From Glaciecola blandensis (GTDB lineage Bacteria; Pseudomonadota; Gammaproteobacteria; Enterobacterales; Alteromonadaceae): 64,000 bases of DNA. Every line of letters begins with the position of its first letter. The first letter of the stretch is position 1. The position numbers were made by a program, and so were the translations under genes. Of this stretch, positions 34,321 through 43,711 are shown piece after piece. The notes below the pieces were generated by a model that saw only the letters and a program-made list of their open reading frames with translations, made no database searches and was not told the DNA's origin. Where the stretch lies: NCBI RefSeq assembly GCF_031846165.1, contig NZ_JAVRIE010000002.1:434001-498000 (forward strand), read 5' to 3'.

Positions 34321-35394
34321 TTATCCGAGTAAGGCTTGTAGCTCTTCGCTGCTAACATCATCAACCACTAAAGCGTGACCAATCGCATTGGGTACAATAA
34401 ACCGCATAGTACCAGATAACACTTTTTTGTCGTGCTTCATGTGCTTAATGTAGGTTTCGGCAGTCATTTCAAGCGGACCGCTAACGGGTAAGTCGAATCG
34501 AGAAATCAATGTACTAATACGTGTCAGATCTTCATGCGATATCCACTGACGCATTCGAGCTAATTGTGCTGCTTGAACCATACCAGCAGCGACCGCTTCA
34601 CCATGTAACCAATTCCCATAGCCTTTTTCTGCTTCTATGGCGTGACCAAAAGTATGCCCTAAGTTTAGCAAAGCTCGCACGCCATGCTCTTTTTCATCTA
34701 GATTCACAACTTCAGCTTTAATTTTGCAGCAGCAGGTAATAGCGTGTCTCAAGGCATCTGCATCGCGATTTCTGAGCAAAGCGACATTCTGTTCCAACCA
34801 AACAAAAAACGCGGCATCGTACATAATGCCGTATTTGATGACTTCCGCCATACCAGCAGAAAACTCCCTCTCAGGTAAAGTAACCAAGGAGTTAGTATCG
34901 ATAAACACCGCTTTAGGCTGGTAGAACGCCCCTATCATATTTTTACCAAGGGGATGGTTGACCGCTGTTTTGCCGCCTACAGATGAGTCTACCTGTGAAA
35001 GTAGTGTTGTAGGTACTTGCACGAATGGGATACCGCGTTGATAGCATGCTGCAGCAAATCCACCCATGTCGCCGATCACACCGCCACCTAATGCAATTAG
35101 GGTGGTGTCCCGTGCTGCACCATTTTCAAGTAAAGCACTGAGCACTTTTTCGAAATACGCGAGTGTTTTGTATTGCTCACCATCAGGCAGAATAATATCG
35201 ATACATTTGATATCGGCATCAAGAAGCGGTTTTTTCACGGTATCAAGGTACAGCGAAGCGACGGTTTCGTTAGTGACGACAGCGCAATGCTTTCCACTGA
35301 TCGCAGACAGCAAAAAACCGGGCTGCGTAAACAGTCCGGTTTCAATGTAGATAGGGTAGCTACGCTCTCCCAGATCAAGGTTTAATGTGGGCAT
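34321..35394 (-). CDS. aroB: 3-Dehydroquinate synthase
   Basis: Second step of the shikimate pathway: DAHP to 3-dehydroquinate, using NAD and a divalent metal. I start at ATG 35394 (357 aa, MPTLNLDLGERSYPIYIETG), which has GGAAG 7 nt upstream and matches family length; a longer frame from 35454 runs into aroK. GGGVIGDMGGFAAACYQRGI, PTTLLSQVDSSVGGKTAVNH and the metal His in NLGHTFGHAIE and WLHGEAVAAGM are intact. It follows aroK by 40 bp. Confidence 0.96.
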   Translation of the reverse strand: MPTLNLDLGERSYPIYIETGLFTQPGFLLSAISGKHCAVVTNETVASLYLDTVKKPLLDADIKCIDIILPDGEQYKTLAYFEKVLSALLENGAARDTTLIALGGGVIGDMGGFAAACYQRGIPFVQVPTTLLSQVDSSVGGKTAVNHPLGKNMIGAFYQPKAVFIDTNSLVTLPEREFSAGMAEVIKYGIMYDAAFFVWLEQNVALLRNRDADALRHAITCCCKIKAEVVNLDEKEHGVRALLNLGHTFGHAIEAEKGYGNWLHGEAVAAGMVQAAQLARMRQWISHEDLTRISTLISRFDLPVSGPLEMTAETYIKHMKHDKKVLSGTMRFIVPNAIGHALVVDDVSSEELQALLG

Positions 35395-35434
35395 AACGAG
35401 GCTTCCTTCCTTATTTTTAATTGCGTGAGAGGGT

Positions 35435-35950
35435 TTACAAACCAATTTTGCCAATTATCTGGTTGGCCACTGCGCGTGCGCTCTGATCATCGGTTTCAAC
35501 AACGTAATCAGCGACTTCAGTGTAAAGCGGATTTCTTTCGTCTGCTAGATCTCTTAAAACCTGTTCTGGATCGTTGTTTTGAAGCAGTGGGCGACGCTTA
35601 TCACGCTGCGTTCTGGCGACTTGTTTATCTATCGTAGTTTGTAGGTACACTACGATCCCTCGGGCAGATAAACGATTTCTGACTGTTTTTGAAACGATAG
35701 AGCCGCCACCTGTTGCAAGCACAATACCCTGCTTGTCGGTGAGGTCATTAATAATATCTTCTTCTCGTTTCCTAAAACCGTCTTCACCTTCTAAATCAAA
35801 AATCCACGCAATGTCTGCGCCGGTGCGTCGTTCAATTTCTTGGTCTGAATCGAAAAAGTCGAGGTGAAGTTCGTCTGCGAGATGTCTACCAATAGTACTC
35901 TTGCCGGCACCCATTGGGCCCACAAGAAATATGTTACGTTTTTCAGCCAT
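35435..35950 (-). CDS. aroK: Shikimate kinase
   Basis: Phosphorylates shikimate at O3. It has 171 aa. The P-loop is FLVGPMGAGKSTIGRHLA; DSDQEIERRTGADIAWIFD carries the shikimate-binding Asp, and FRKRE, LATGGGSI and RDKRRPLL supply the substrate Arg and the lid. It is the first gene of aroK-aroB-damX-dam and follows the pil operon, from which it is separated by a terminator and about 290 bp. Confidence 0.96.
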   Translation of the reverse strand: MAEKRNIFLVGPMGAGKSTIGRHLADELHLDFFDSDQEIERRTGADIAWIFDLEGEDGFRKREEDIINDLTDKQGIVLATGGGSIVSKTVRNRLSARGIVVYLQTTIDKQVARTQRDKRRPLLQNNDPEQVLRDLADERNPLYTEVADYVVETDDQSARAVANQIIGKIGL

Positions 35951-36165
35951 GTCTGATTAATTCACATTCTTAGTATATGATTGAAGTTGGCAATGGTGAA
36001 ACTGAATGTGCCAACTTGAACTACCACACTGACGAGAGTATCTATTTTTTTCGTCAATGCGAACGGATAATTTCCTCACTGGAAAATCTATAAATCGATT
36101 ATCTCAATGTTACCACCTGTTATGCAAGCTTTCTTATGAATAAGAAATGTAAAATAGTGTGGATT

Positions 36166-36204
36166 AAAAAACGAAAAGAGCGACCACAGTATGGTCACTC
36201 TTTT
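36166..36204 (-). terminator. Rho-independent terminator after pilQ
   Basis: On the minus strand GAGTGACCA pairs with TGGTCGCTC around a 5-nt loop; the stem is extended by AAAA/TTTT and followed by TTTTCGTTTTTT. It lies 37 bp beyond the pilQ stop and separates pilMNOPQ from aroK. The other part of the gap (35951-36165) is AT-rich and shows no ORF I can support. Confidence 0.9.
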
Positions 36205-36240
36205 CTCACAATATTTCAGCGCTTAATTTACACCTGCAAA

Positions 36241-38004
36241 TTAGAATGATTCTTCAATAATTTTAGGTGTTACGAAGATGAGCAATTCACGCTTTTGTTC
36301 AATCGCAGTGGTCGACTTAAACAAGTTACCTACGAATGGTAAGTCACCAAGTAGAGGTACTTTTGATACGTCGTTAGTACTCACTTGTTGGAAAATACCA
36401 CCTAATACAATCGTTGCACCATTTTCTACTAGCACTTGCGTACTAATTTCTTGCGTGTCGATTGCAACGGCAGGACCCGTTGATGTCGATACAGTATCAC
36501 CTCGAGTATCTTGCGTCACAACTAAATTAAGAATAATTCGGTTGTCTGGAGTGATATGTGGCGTTACTTTCAAGCTAAGCACTGCTTTTTTGAAGGTTAC
36601 CGACGTTGCACCACTTGATGTTGCTTGGACGAACGGAATTTCTGTACCCTGCTCGATGTAGGCTTCTTGCTGGTTAGCCACTGTTATACGTGGGCTAGCA
36701 ATAATTTCACCTTTATTTTCAGATTCAAGTGCACTCAATTCTAAGTCCAAGATGTTGCCATCAATAAGGTCAGCGATCTGGAAGCCAATAGCACCCGCAG
36801 CACTTGATACCGGAAGGTTCACGTTCAAACGGTCACCGATATCAGGAACAATACCCTGGCCAGCAGTATCAGCACCAACAATTGAACCTGATGTAGACGT
36901 GTTGCTGCCACCCGCACCAGTGAATCCCCAGCGCACACCTAGCTGTTCATCAACATTGTCACGAACAGTCACCATACGAGACTCTATTAACACTTGCTTC
37001 ACTGGAATATCTAGCGCTTCTATAACGCGACGGGCTTCATCTATGCTTTCTTGTGTATCACGAATCAGCAAGGTATTTGTTCTTGTATCTACAGTAACGT
37101 TGCCGCGTTGTGACAGAATACCACCGTCAGTCGACTTCAAAATAACTGCGATTTCATCCGCTTTTGCATAGTTGATTTCTACATTTGCAGACTTGAGTTC
37201 CGCCAAGTTCTGAACTTGTTGCTTTGATTGAAGCTGCTGCGTCTCTCTCGCTGTTAACTCTTCAGTTGGCGCGATTAACAAGATGTTACCTTCTAATCGT
37301 TTATCCAAACCGCGAATCTTTAAGATCATATCAAGTGCTTGGTCCCACGGAACGCCAGACAAGCTGATGGTGACATTGCCGTTGACAGTATCTGTCGTTA
37401 CCAAGTTAAAGCCATTTACTTGAGCGATGATTTGTAGCACTTGACGTACTGGAACATCTTGGAAGTCTAAAGAAATCGGCTTACCTTCGTATACGGTTTC
37501 TTTAGCCTGAGCAACTTCTTCTTTGCTAAGTGGGGTGATAGCAATAACAACATCGTTGCCATCTTCCATTTTCTTCACTTTTACAACACCAGAGTACTTG
37601 ATTTCAACTTTCGCTGTATCTTCTTCTTGGAAAGTTTCAATGCTACTCACTGCTGTGCCGAATTGGCTTACATCAACTTCAACATATTGGTCTTCAGCAA
37701 GCGCTGTACCTTTCATAGTCAAAGTGACTTTTCCTTTTGCTTCAACCACGTTCACTGAAGGTGAGTTGCCATCAAACCCGATAATCACATTACCTGTGGT
37801 AGCTGAACGATTGAAATCAATCTTGGATAAAGTCGCAGTGTTCGCTACCTGCGTTTCTCCGTCAGGGTCAACTAAATCGACTAATTTAGCAGGCTCTTGA
37901 GCTACAGCACCCAAGCTGACAATGGCTAAAACAAGCGCTAGAACCAATAACCAACTTGGTTTGTTGCTGTTTAGTCTCTTGTTGAAAATATATTTATCAG
38001 ACAT
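36241..38004 (-). CDS. pilQ: Type IV pilus secretin PilQ
   Basis: Outer-membrane ring through which the pilus passes. I use ATG 38004 (587 aa), 8 nt after GGGGA; ATG 38010 is too close to it. After a signal peptide (ending near GAVAQ) come one AMIN domain (about 55-145), an STN/N0 domain (about 175-245, ISLDFQDVPVRQVLQIIA), an N1 domain and the secretin core (about 335-585) with KVPLLGDLPFVGNLFKS. It is shorter than Pseudomonas PilQ (~714 aa), which has two AMIN domains. It overlaps pilP by 8 bp. Confidence 0.95.
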   Translation of the reverse strand: MSDKYIFNKRLNSNKPSWLLVLALVLAIVSLGAVAQEPAKLVDLVDPDGETQVANTATLSKIDFNRSATTGNVIIGFDGNSPSVNVVEAKGKVTLTMKGTALAEDQYVEVDVSQFGTAVSSIETFQEEDTAKVEIKYSGVVKVKKMEDGNDVVIAITPLSKEEVAQAKETVYEGKPISLDFQDVPVRQVLQIIAQVNGFNLVTTDTVNGNVTISLSGVPWDQALDMILKIRGLDKRLEGNILLIAPTEELTARETQQLQSKQQVQNLAELKSANVEINYAKADEIAVILKSTDGGILSQRGNVTVDTRTNTLLIRDTQESIDEARRVIEALDIPVKQVLIESRMVTVRDNVDEQLGVRWGFTGAGGSNTSTSGSIVGADTAGQGIVPDIGDRLNVNLPVSSAAGAIGFQIADLIDGNILDLELSALESENKGEIIASPRITVANQQEAYIEQGTEIPFVQATSSGATSVTFKKAVLSLKVTPHITPDNRIILNLVVTQDTRGDTVSTSTGPAVAIDTQEISTQVLVENGATIVLGGIFQQVSTNDVSKVPLLGDLPFVGNLFKSTTAIEQKRELLIFVTPKIIEESF

Positions 38005-38539
38005 TATCATTTTCCCCAGTTATTGATGACATGGTTAATGTTGCTGTTTTCGTTTTCCAACAACCAGCACCGTCAGGTAACATTTCTTCAATAACCACTT
38101 CTTTATCCGTTATGTTAATAATTTTGCCGAAAAACAAACCAAGGTATTGGCCTTTTTTCGCCTTATGTAAACTGCCATCATTGGCTTTGATTAGAACCCA
38201 CTTTTGACCGTTAATCGTAAAGACACCAGTCATTTGAAGTGCATCAATACCGTAAGCTTCTAGCTTCTGCTTAGGGCGTTGACGATTCGGCTGGGCACAG
38301 TTTGCGGTTTGCACTTCAACTGTTTGTGCCGATTCGTTTCTTTGCAGTAGGCGTTGAAAAGGGCTTCGTAAATCAACTGCGCCGTAATCAACCGGCTCCA
38401 GCTGAACAAACTCTGGGTACTCTTCAATGCTCACGTTTGTATTAGCTTTCACACTATCGGTGTAAGCCACTAAATCTTCGATTTGTGCACTACACGCAGC
38501 TAAGCTTGCAGACAATAAAAGCACGAGTGATTTTTTCAT
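37997..38539 (-). CDS. pilP: Type IV pilus lipoprotein PilP
   Basis: A 180-aa inner-membrane lipoprotein linking PilNO to the secretin. The lipobox is LSASLAAC (acylated Cys at about 16). The conserved start of the folded domain, YGAVDLRSPFQRL, and the C-terminal beta domain (MTGVFTINGQKWVLIKANDG, GQYLGLFFGKI) are clear. It overlaps pilO by 4 bp and pilQ by 8 bp, so the genes are translationally coupled. Confidence 0.94.
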   Translation of the reverse strand: MKKSLVLLLSASLAACSAQIEDLVAYTDSVKANTNVSIEEYPEFVQLEPVDYGAVDLRSPFQRLLQRNESAQTVEVQTANCAQPNRQRPKQKLEAYGIDALQMTGVFTINGQKWVLIKANDGSLHKAKKGQYLGLFFGKIINITDKEVVIEEMLPDGAGCWKTKTATLTMSSITGENDNV

Positions 38540-39159
38540 TTGTCACCCCCTTTTTTCTTGCCAGAATCGGCTTGCGAAGCTTGTGCTCGGTAAGTTCTGG
38601 CTTGCATTTTCAGACTTAATTGACCGTTTTTGGACGTAATGTCGAAGTCATGCAAAGTCACTATACGAGGTAGATTTGCAACATTCGATGTAAACATACC
38701 AAACTCATGATAGGTGCCTGCTACTTCTAACTGTATCGGCAATTCAGTGTAAAACTCTTTAGGATTTTCTTTTTGCCAATTCAGTACTTTAAAAGAAAGT
38801 CCCGCATCAGTACCTACGTAAGTAATGTCGTCAAGAAGCCCTGGTGTTTCGTTGCTAGTTGGTAAGGTTTTCAACATTGAAGAAAAGTCTTCTTGAATTC
38901 TCACTAACTGTTCTTCATATGCAGATAGATTGACCGCAATACGATATTTAGATTCGAAGGTGCCACGCAACTCTTCCTCTTTCATCTTTGCTGCATCCAA
39001 CATAGGCAACTTGCTGCTGATGATTGCGTAGTAGCAAATAGCACCGACAACAATGACACAGAAGATAGCTACAACAGTCTTGATTTCTTTTGGCCAAATA
39101 GCCACTTGTTCGAAATCTAACTCGTTGATTTCCTTTAGTTTAGAAAAATCAAAAGCCAT
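38536..39159 (-). CDS. pilO: Type IV pilus assembly protein PilO
   Basis: A 207-aa bitopic inner-membrane protein that pairs with PilN. One membrane helix (KTVVAIFCVIVVGAICYYAI, about 28-48), a coiled coil (about 60-105), and a ferredoxin-like periplasmic domain with FYTELPIQLEVAGTYHEFGM. The tail is Lys-rich. It overlaps pilN by 1 bp and pilP by 4 bp. Confidence 0.94.
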   Translation of the reverse strand: MAFDFSKLKEINELDFEQVAIWPKEIKTVVAIFCVIVVGAICYYAIISSKLPMLDAAKMKEEELRGTFESKYRIAVNLSAYEEQLVRIQEDFSSMLKTLPTSNETPGLLDDITYVGTDAGLSFKVLNWQKENPKEFYTELPIQLEVAGTYHEFGMFTSNVANLPRIVTLHDFDITSKNGQLSLKMQARTYRAQASQADSGKKKGGDK

Positions 39160-39758
39160 TATCGATTCCCCTTCTTCTTCGACTTCTCATCCGTTTCAAC
39201 CACCTCAACCGGAGCGACCTTAGGAGTAATAGAAAATGTGAGTTTAAAATCGCTGACTGCATTTGTGGTGCTTACGTCAGCTGTGATTGAAGATAAGACA
39301 CCGCTGGTGAATACTTCTGATTGTTCTAGGTTTCTCATAAATGAAGACAAACGGTTGTTTGACTCACTGATACCAATGATTTCAATGACATTGCCGTTGC
39401 GTGATAGCTTCTCAAAAGAAACGCCAGCAGGAACGATGCGCGCTAACTCGTCGAACACGATAGGTGATACATTTTTGCTCACCTGAAGTTGCTCAATAAG
39501 CGCCATGCGCTGTGCAATCTCACTTTTGGTATCTCGAATATCTTTGATGCGCTCAATTTGGCGATCTAACACTTCGATTTGTTGTGTTAAATAGTTGTTT
39601 CTTGAGTTTTGGTTTCTGATTTGTTGCTGAATTACTTCACTCAACATCCAAAAAATAGCCAATACAATGATAGAGATCACGACTAAAGAGCCAATGTATT
39701 GTTTTTTGTGGCGCTGACGTTGAGCTTCACGCCAAGGTAATAAGTTTACATGTGCCAT
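39159..39758 (-). CDS. pilN: Type IV pilus assembly protein PilN
   Basis: A 199-aa bitopic inner-membrane protein. The N-terminal INLLPWR-type signature that binds PilM is present as HVNLLPWREAQRQRHKK, followed by a membrane helix (about 24-44), a coiled coil (QIEVLDRQIERIKDIRD) and a PilN domain. It overlaps pilM by 13 bp and ends in a basic tail KSKKKGNR. Confidence 0.95.
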   Translation of the reverse strand: MAHVNLLPWREAQRQRHKKQYIGSLVVISIIVLAIFWMLSEVIQQQIRNQNSRNNYLTQQIEVLDRQIERIKDIRDTKSEIAQRMALIEQLQVSKNVSPIVFDELARIVPAGVSFEKLSRNGNVIEIIGISESNNRLSSFMRNLEQSEVFTSGVLSSITADVSTTNAVSDFKLTFSITPKVAPVEVVETDEKSKKKGNR

Positions 39759-40810
39759 TGCGAATAACTCCTACTTGCTAAACCCATCGCAATCGCTAAC
39801 TGAGGTGCATATTTGTTGAGCCTTTCTGCATCAACACTGTCACCCATCGTTAAGTTGGAAAACGGATTAAAGGCTTCTACTTCAATACCAAGGTCTTTTG
39901 TCAATTCCTCAACTACAGAAGGCAAGACACCTGCACCCCCTGCTAATAATACTTTTTCAGGTTGTGCTTTGTGAGTAGTTGATGCATACATTTGTAATGC
40001 GCGCTGAATTTGTTGCTGAAGCGCAGATAAAAACATCGGTAAAGTGTCACGGAACCAAGACTCTGGTGCAGTTCCATCGGATATTTGGCTCTCAACTTCT
40101 TGAATATCCAAGGAATGAATCACAGCCAAATCTTGAACAAATTTATTCATGCCGAAGTTATGCTCTTTGCTATATATAACTTCGCCATCTTCCACAAAAC
40201 AAACCTGCAACAAACTTGCACCAACATTAATGCAGCAAGTAGGGCGATCTTTGCGATGTGTAGCGAAGTTAACTAAAGAGTTACCAAGGGCGTAACCTTC
40301 GATATCCATCACGACTGGCTCATAAGGTGCTTCGCGAACTAAGGTGATACGACTATCGACCATGTCTTTGTGAGCAGCGCTTAGCAACACTTCTACTTTG
40401 CCGCTGTGCAACTTACTTTCACCTAACTCTTCGAAATCAAGGTATACTTCTTCCAACGGGTATGGAATTAAGCTATCTGCTTCAATTTCAATTTGACTCT
40501 CTAATTCGAAGTCAGTTTGGTTTGGATCCATAAAGACAACCTTACTTAAGACTGATGCGCCAGCAACGGCTATCGCGACATTCTTGTTTTTTGTCTTCAA
40601 ATTAAGCTTGATTTTCTTAAGTGCTTTGCTTACTGCATCGAAATCCTTGATTTCTCGCTCATTAAAGGCGGACCCTACGATTGGTTCGCAAGCGAAAGCA
40701 TTTACTTTAGTTACAGAACCGTTAACATCTAGGCATACCGCCTTGATATATTTTGTTCCGATGTCTAACCCGATAATACTTTGGGCTTTTTTCTTAAAAA
40801 GCGATTTCAT
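39746..40810 (-). CDS. pilM: Type IV pilus cytoplasmic ATPase-like protein PilM
   Basis: A 354-aa FtsA/actin-like cytoplasmic protein that docks PilN and the pilus motors. SIIGLDIGTKYIKAVCLD is the phosphate-1 motif, and VLLAGGAGVLPSVVEEL is the adenosine motif. First gene of pilMNOPQ and divergent from mrcA across 138 bp, an arrangement conserved in gammaproteobacteria. Confidence 0.96.
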   Translation of the reverse strand: MKSLFKKKAQSIIGLDIGTKYIKAVCLDVNGSVTKVNAFACEPIVGSAFNEREIKDFDAVSKALKKIKLNLKTKNKNVAIAVAGASVLSKVVFMDPNQTDFELESQIEIEADSLIPYPLEEVYLDFEELGESKLHSGKVEVLLSAAHKDMVDSRITLVREAPYEPVVMDIEGYALGNSLVNFATHRKDRPTCCINVGASLLQVCFVEDGEVIYSKEHNFGMNKFVQDLAVIHSLDIQEVESQISDGTAPESWFRDTLPMFLSALQQQIQRALQMYASTTHKAQPEKVLLAGGAGVLPSVVEELTKDLGIEVEAFNPFSNLTMGDSVDAERLNKYAPQLAIAMGLASRSYSQWHM

Positions 40811-40948
40811 TCAATAGTAGCTCTGTCGTAGTTCTAGTATCATAGGTACAAATAATACTGAAATTTTTAAACTGTATGGTTCTGTTAACGACACCTAGGT
40901 ATAAAAATTGAGTGTTTTGGCCCAATTAATAAATGTGAAAACAATACC

Positions 40949-43639
40949 GTGAAGTTAATCAAGAGACTTATATTACTGACCATTATCTGCGCTTTTCTAG
41001 GTGTCATTAGCATCATAGGTATGTATTTTTATCTCAAACCGGAACTTCCTAGTGTCGAAGTTTTGCGTGAGGTAAAGCTACAAACACCTATGCGAATCTT
41101 CACAGCTGATGGCAAGTTAATCTCCCAATATGGTGTGAAAAGAAGAATACCTGTTTCCCTTGATGATGTCCCCGAGACCTTGGTACAGGCCTTGATCGCA
41201 ACGGAAGATAGCCGTTTTTATGATCATATCGGCGTGGATCCAATCGGGGTTGTGAGGGCCTTTATCAACTTGGTTGTAACGGGGGAGAGAGGGCAGGGAG
41301 CGAGTACCTTAACCATGCAAATGGCTCGAGGATTCTTCTTGACACGCGAGAAAAAGTTTAGCCGAAAAATACGTGAATTATTTATTGCCTTACACATGGA
41401 ACAAGAGTTAAGCAAAGAGCAAATTCTTGAATTATATCTAAATAAGGTTGAACTAGGTCATCGGGCATTTGGCTTTGGTGCAGCTGCGCAAGTCTATTAT
41501 GGTAAAAACCTAAACGAGCTGAATCTTGCACAAATTGCAACTCTTGCGGGTCTGCCACAAGCGCCGTCAACCTTAAATCCTATCAGTCGTCCTGAGCGTT
41601 CGAAGGAGCGTCGTCGCATTGTGTTGTTGCGCATGCTAGATGAAGGCTATATTACACGTCAACAGTTTGATGAAGCTGCGCAAGCCCCTGTAAGTGCAAA
41701 GAAACATGGTGCTGAATTGGCTTTAGATGCACCTTATCTTGCTGATCTCATCTACAATGAAATGGTTGAAATTTACGGTAAGGAAATTGCTGAAACTAGC
41801 GGTTTTAATGTGTACGCGACAGCGCCATATGCAATTCAGAAGGCAGCGCAAGAAGCGGTAATACAAAATCTGCATGACTATGACGAAAGGCACGGTTACC
41901 GCGGTCCTTTAGCTCAGTTATGGCCTGCCTTACCGCCACTTGAAGTCGAACCGGTAAGTACTGAAACCCCACCTCTGGCGAACACAGAGAGCAGCCAAGA
42001 TGCCTTGCTCGAGGACACGCCACGATTTAATCCAGACGCGTGGTCAGAAGAAAAAATCACAGCGTATCTTGATAGCGTGGAAGAAATTGCACCTCTCGTG
42101 CCAGCGGTTGTGCTAGCCGTGCAAGAACGCTCAGCAAGCGTCATTATAGCTGAGGGTGAACGTATTGAATTGACGTGGGACGGTTTAGATTGGGCTCGAC
42201 CGTATATTAATGATCAAGCGCAAGGAGAAGACCCCGAACTGGCTTCAGATATCCTGCAAGAAGGTATGCTGATATATATCCGAAAGCGAGCTGAAGATGA
42301 CGTGTGGCAACTCGGACAATTCCCAGATGCAAGTGGTGCCTTAGTCGCGTTGAATCCAGAAAATGGCGCTGTACAGGCCGTAGTTGGGGGTTATAGCTTC
42401 TATCACAGTCAGTTCAACCGCGCGACACAAGCGAAGCGTCAGGTGGGTTCAAACATCAAGCCTTTTGTTTACTCAGCCGCTATCGATAATGGCTACAATA
42501 TTGCCAGTATTATTAACGATGCTCCTATAAATCAATGGGATGCGAGTTCGGGGGTTGCTTGGCGTCCACAAAATTCGCCAGCCATATATGATGGACCGAT
42601 TCGTATGCGTGTCGCGTTAGGCATGTCTAAAAACGTTGTCTCTGTGCGTTTGTTACGAGGTGTCGGCTTAGACCAAACAGTAGACTATTTAACCCGATTT
42701 GGTTTCGACAAAGACGACATCCCTCGAGACGAAACGCTGTCACTCGGCTCGGGTTCACACACACCGCTAGAGGTTGTCACAGGCATTGCGACGCTAGCAA
42801 ACGGCGGATTTGCGGTTCGTCCTTATTTTATTGATCGCATTGAAAATGATTTAGATGAAGTGATATGGCAGGCTAACCCGGTTCATGCCTGCGAACCGTG
42901 CATAAGCGATGAAAGCATACAAGAGAACGTCGAGCTCAGTGAAGAAGATATTGAAGCGCAATTGGCCGCTGAGTTTAACCAGTTTGGCGATACAAAGGGT
43001 GATCCAACGCAAGAAAAACGCTCAGCGGAGCGAGTGATTAGCGCACAAACGGCTTTTTTGGTCACCGAAATGATGCGCAGTGCGGTGCGTGCAAATGGTA
43101 ACTGGAATAATAAAACCTATTGGTTGGGAACCGGTTGGCGTGCTAGAAACTTGCTACAACGAGAGGACATTGGCGGTAAAACAGGTACAACGAATGACTC
43201 GAAAGATACCTGGTTTAGTGGTTTTGCGGGTAATTTAGTAGCCACTTCCTGGGTTGGCTTTGATGATGCTTCGCGTCAATTAGGTAGAACTTCTCGCAAC
43301 CAAAATCTGATCAATAAGAATCCTGAAAAATTTAACTGGATTGGTAACGCCATGATAGGGGTTGAAGACGGAGCAAAAGGCGCACAGCCTGCATGGATAC
43401 GTTTTATGCAAGCAGTCTTGGAAGATAAGGACGAAGTCATTAAACAGATCCCAGATGGTATTGTGCGTGTTAGGATCGATCGCAAAACAGGCAAGCTTAC
43501 CCGTCGTAATGACCATACTTCGATGTTCGAGTATTTCAGGGCGGGAACTGAGCCTACCACTTATGTGGTGGATGATGAGTTATCATTACCAATAGACGAA
43601 GAGAAGAAGAAACAACCTGAAATTGAAGAGATATTTTAA
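40949..43639 (+). CDS. mrcA: Penicillin-binding protein 1A
   Basis: Bifunctional peptidoglycan synthase, 896 aa. N-terminal membrane anchor (about 5-28); GT51 glycosyltransferase with the catalytic Glu in ALIATEDSRFYDHIGVD and QGASTLTMQMARGFFL; an OB-like/linker region (about 300-450); transpeptidase with the nucleophile in VGSNIKPFVY, SKN (GMSKNVVSVRLL) and GGKTGTTNDSKDTW. The start is GTG 40949 without a strong Shine-Dalgarno. Divergent from pilM, as is typical. Confidence 0.96.
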   Translation: MKLIKRLILLTIICAFLGVISIIGMYFYLKPELPSVEVLREVKLQTPMRIFTADGKLISQYGVKRRIPVSLDDVPETLVQALIATEDSRFYDHIGVDPIGVVRAFINLVVTGERGQGASTLTMQMARGFFLTREKKFSRKIRELFIALHMEQELSKEQILELYLNKVELGHRAFGFGAAAQVYYGKNLNELNLAQIATLAGLPQAPSTLNPISRPERSKERRRIVLLRMLDEGYITRQQFDEAAQAPVSAKKHGAELALDAPYLADLIYNEMVEIYGKEIAETSGFNVYATAPYAIQKAAQEAVIQNLHDYDERHGYRGPLAQLWPALPPLEVEPVSTETPPLANTESSQDALLEDTPRFNPDAWSEEKITAYLDSVEEIAPLVPAVVLAVQERSASVIIAEGERIELTWDGLDWARPYINDQAQGEDPELASDILQEGMLIYIRKRAEDDVWQLGQFPDASGALVALNPENGAVQAVVGGYSFYHSQFNRATQAKRQVGSNIKPFVYSAAIDNGYNIASIINDAPINQWDASSGVAWRPQNSPAIYDGPIRMRVALGMSKNVVSVRLLRGVGLDQTVDYLTRFGFDKDDIPRDETLSLGSGSHTPLEVVTGIATLANGGFAVRPYFIDRIENDLDEVIWQANPVHACEPCISDESIQENVELSEEDIEAQLAAEFNQFGDTKGDPTQEKRSAERVISAQTAFLVTEMMRSAVRANGNWNNKTYWLGTGWRARNLLQREDIGGKTGTTNDSKDTWFSGFAGNLVATSWVGFDDASRQLGRTSRNQNLINKNPEKFNWIGNAMIGVEDGAKGAQPAWIRFMQAVLEDKDEVIKQIPDGIVRVRIDRKTGKLTRRNDHTSMFEYFRAGTEPTTYVVDDELSLPIDEEKKKQPEIEEIF

Positions 43640-43711
43640 GTCATCGACGGTTGTTTTTTGACTTCGTACAACAATTACTATTAAACACACGGCAGATAAG
43701 AGAATTAACGA

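Noticed and set aside
36278..37171. Long plus-strand open frames (127 and 139 aa) opposite pilQ
   Set aside because: They are antisense shadows of a well-supported PilQ with no ribosome-binding site and no protein-like composition.
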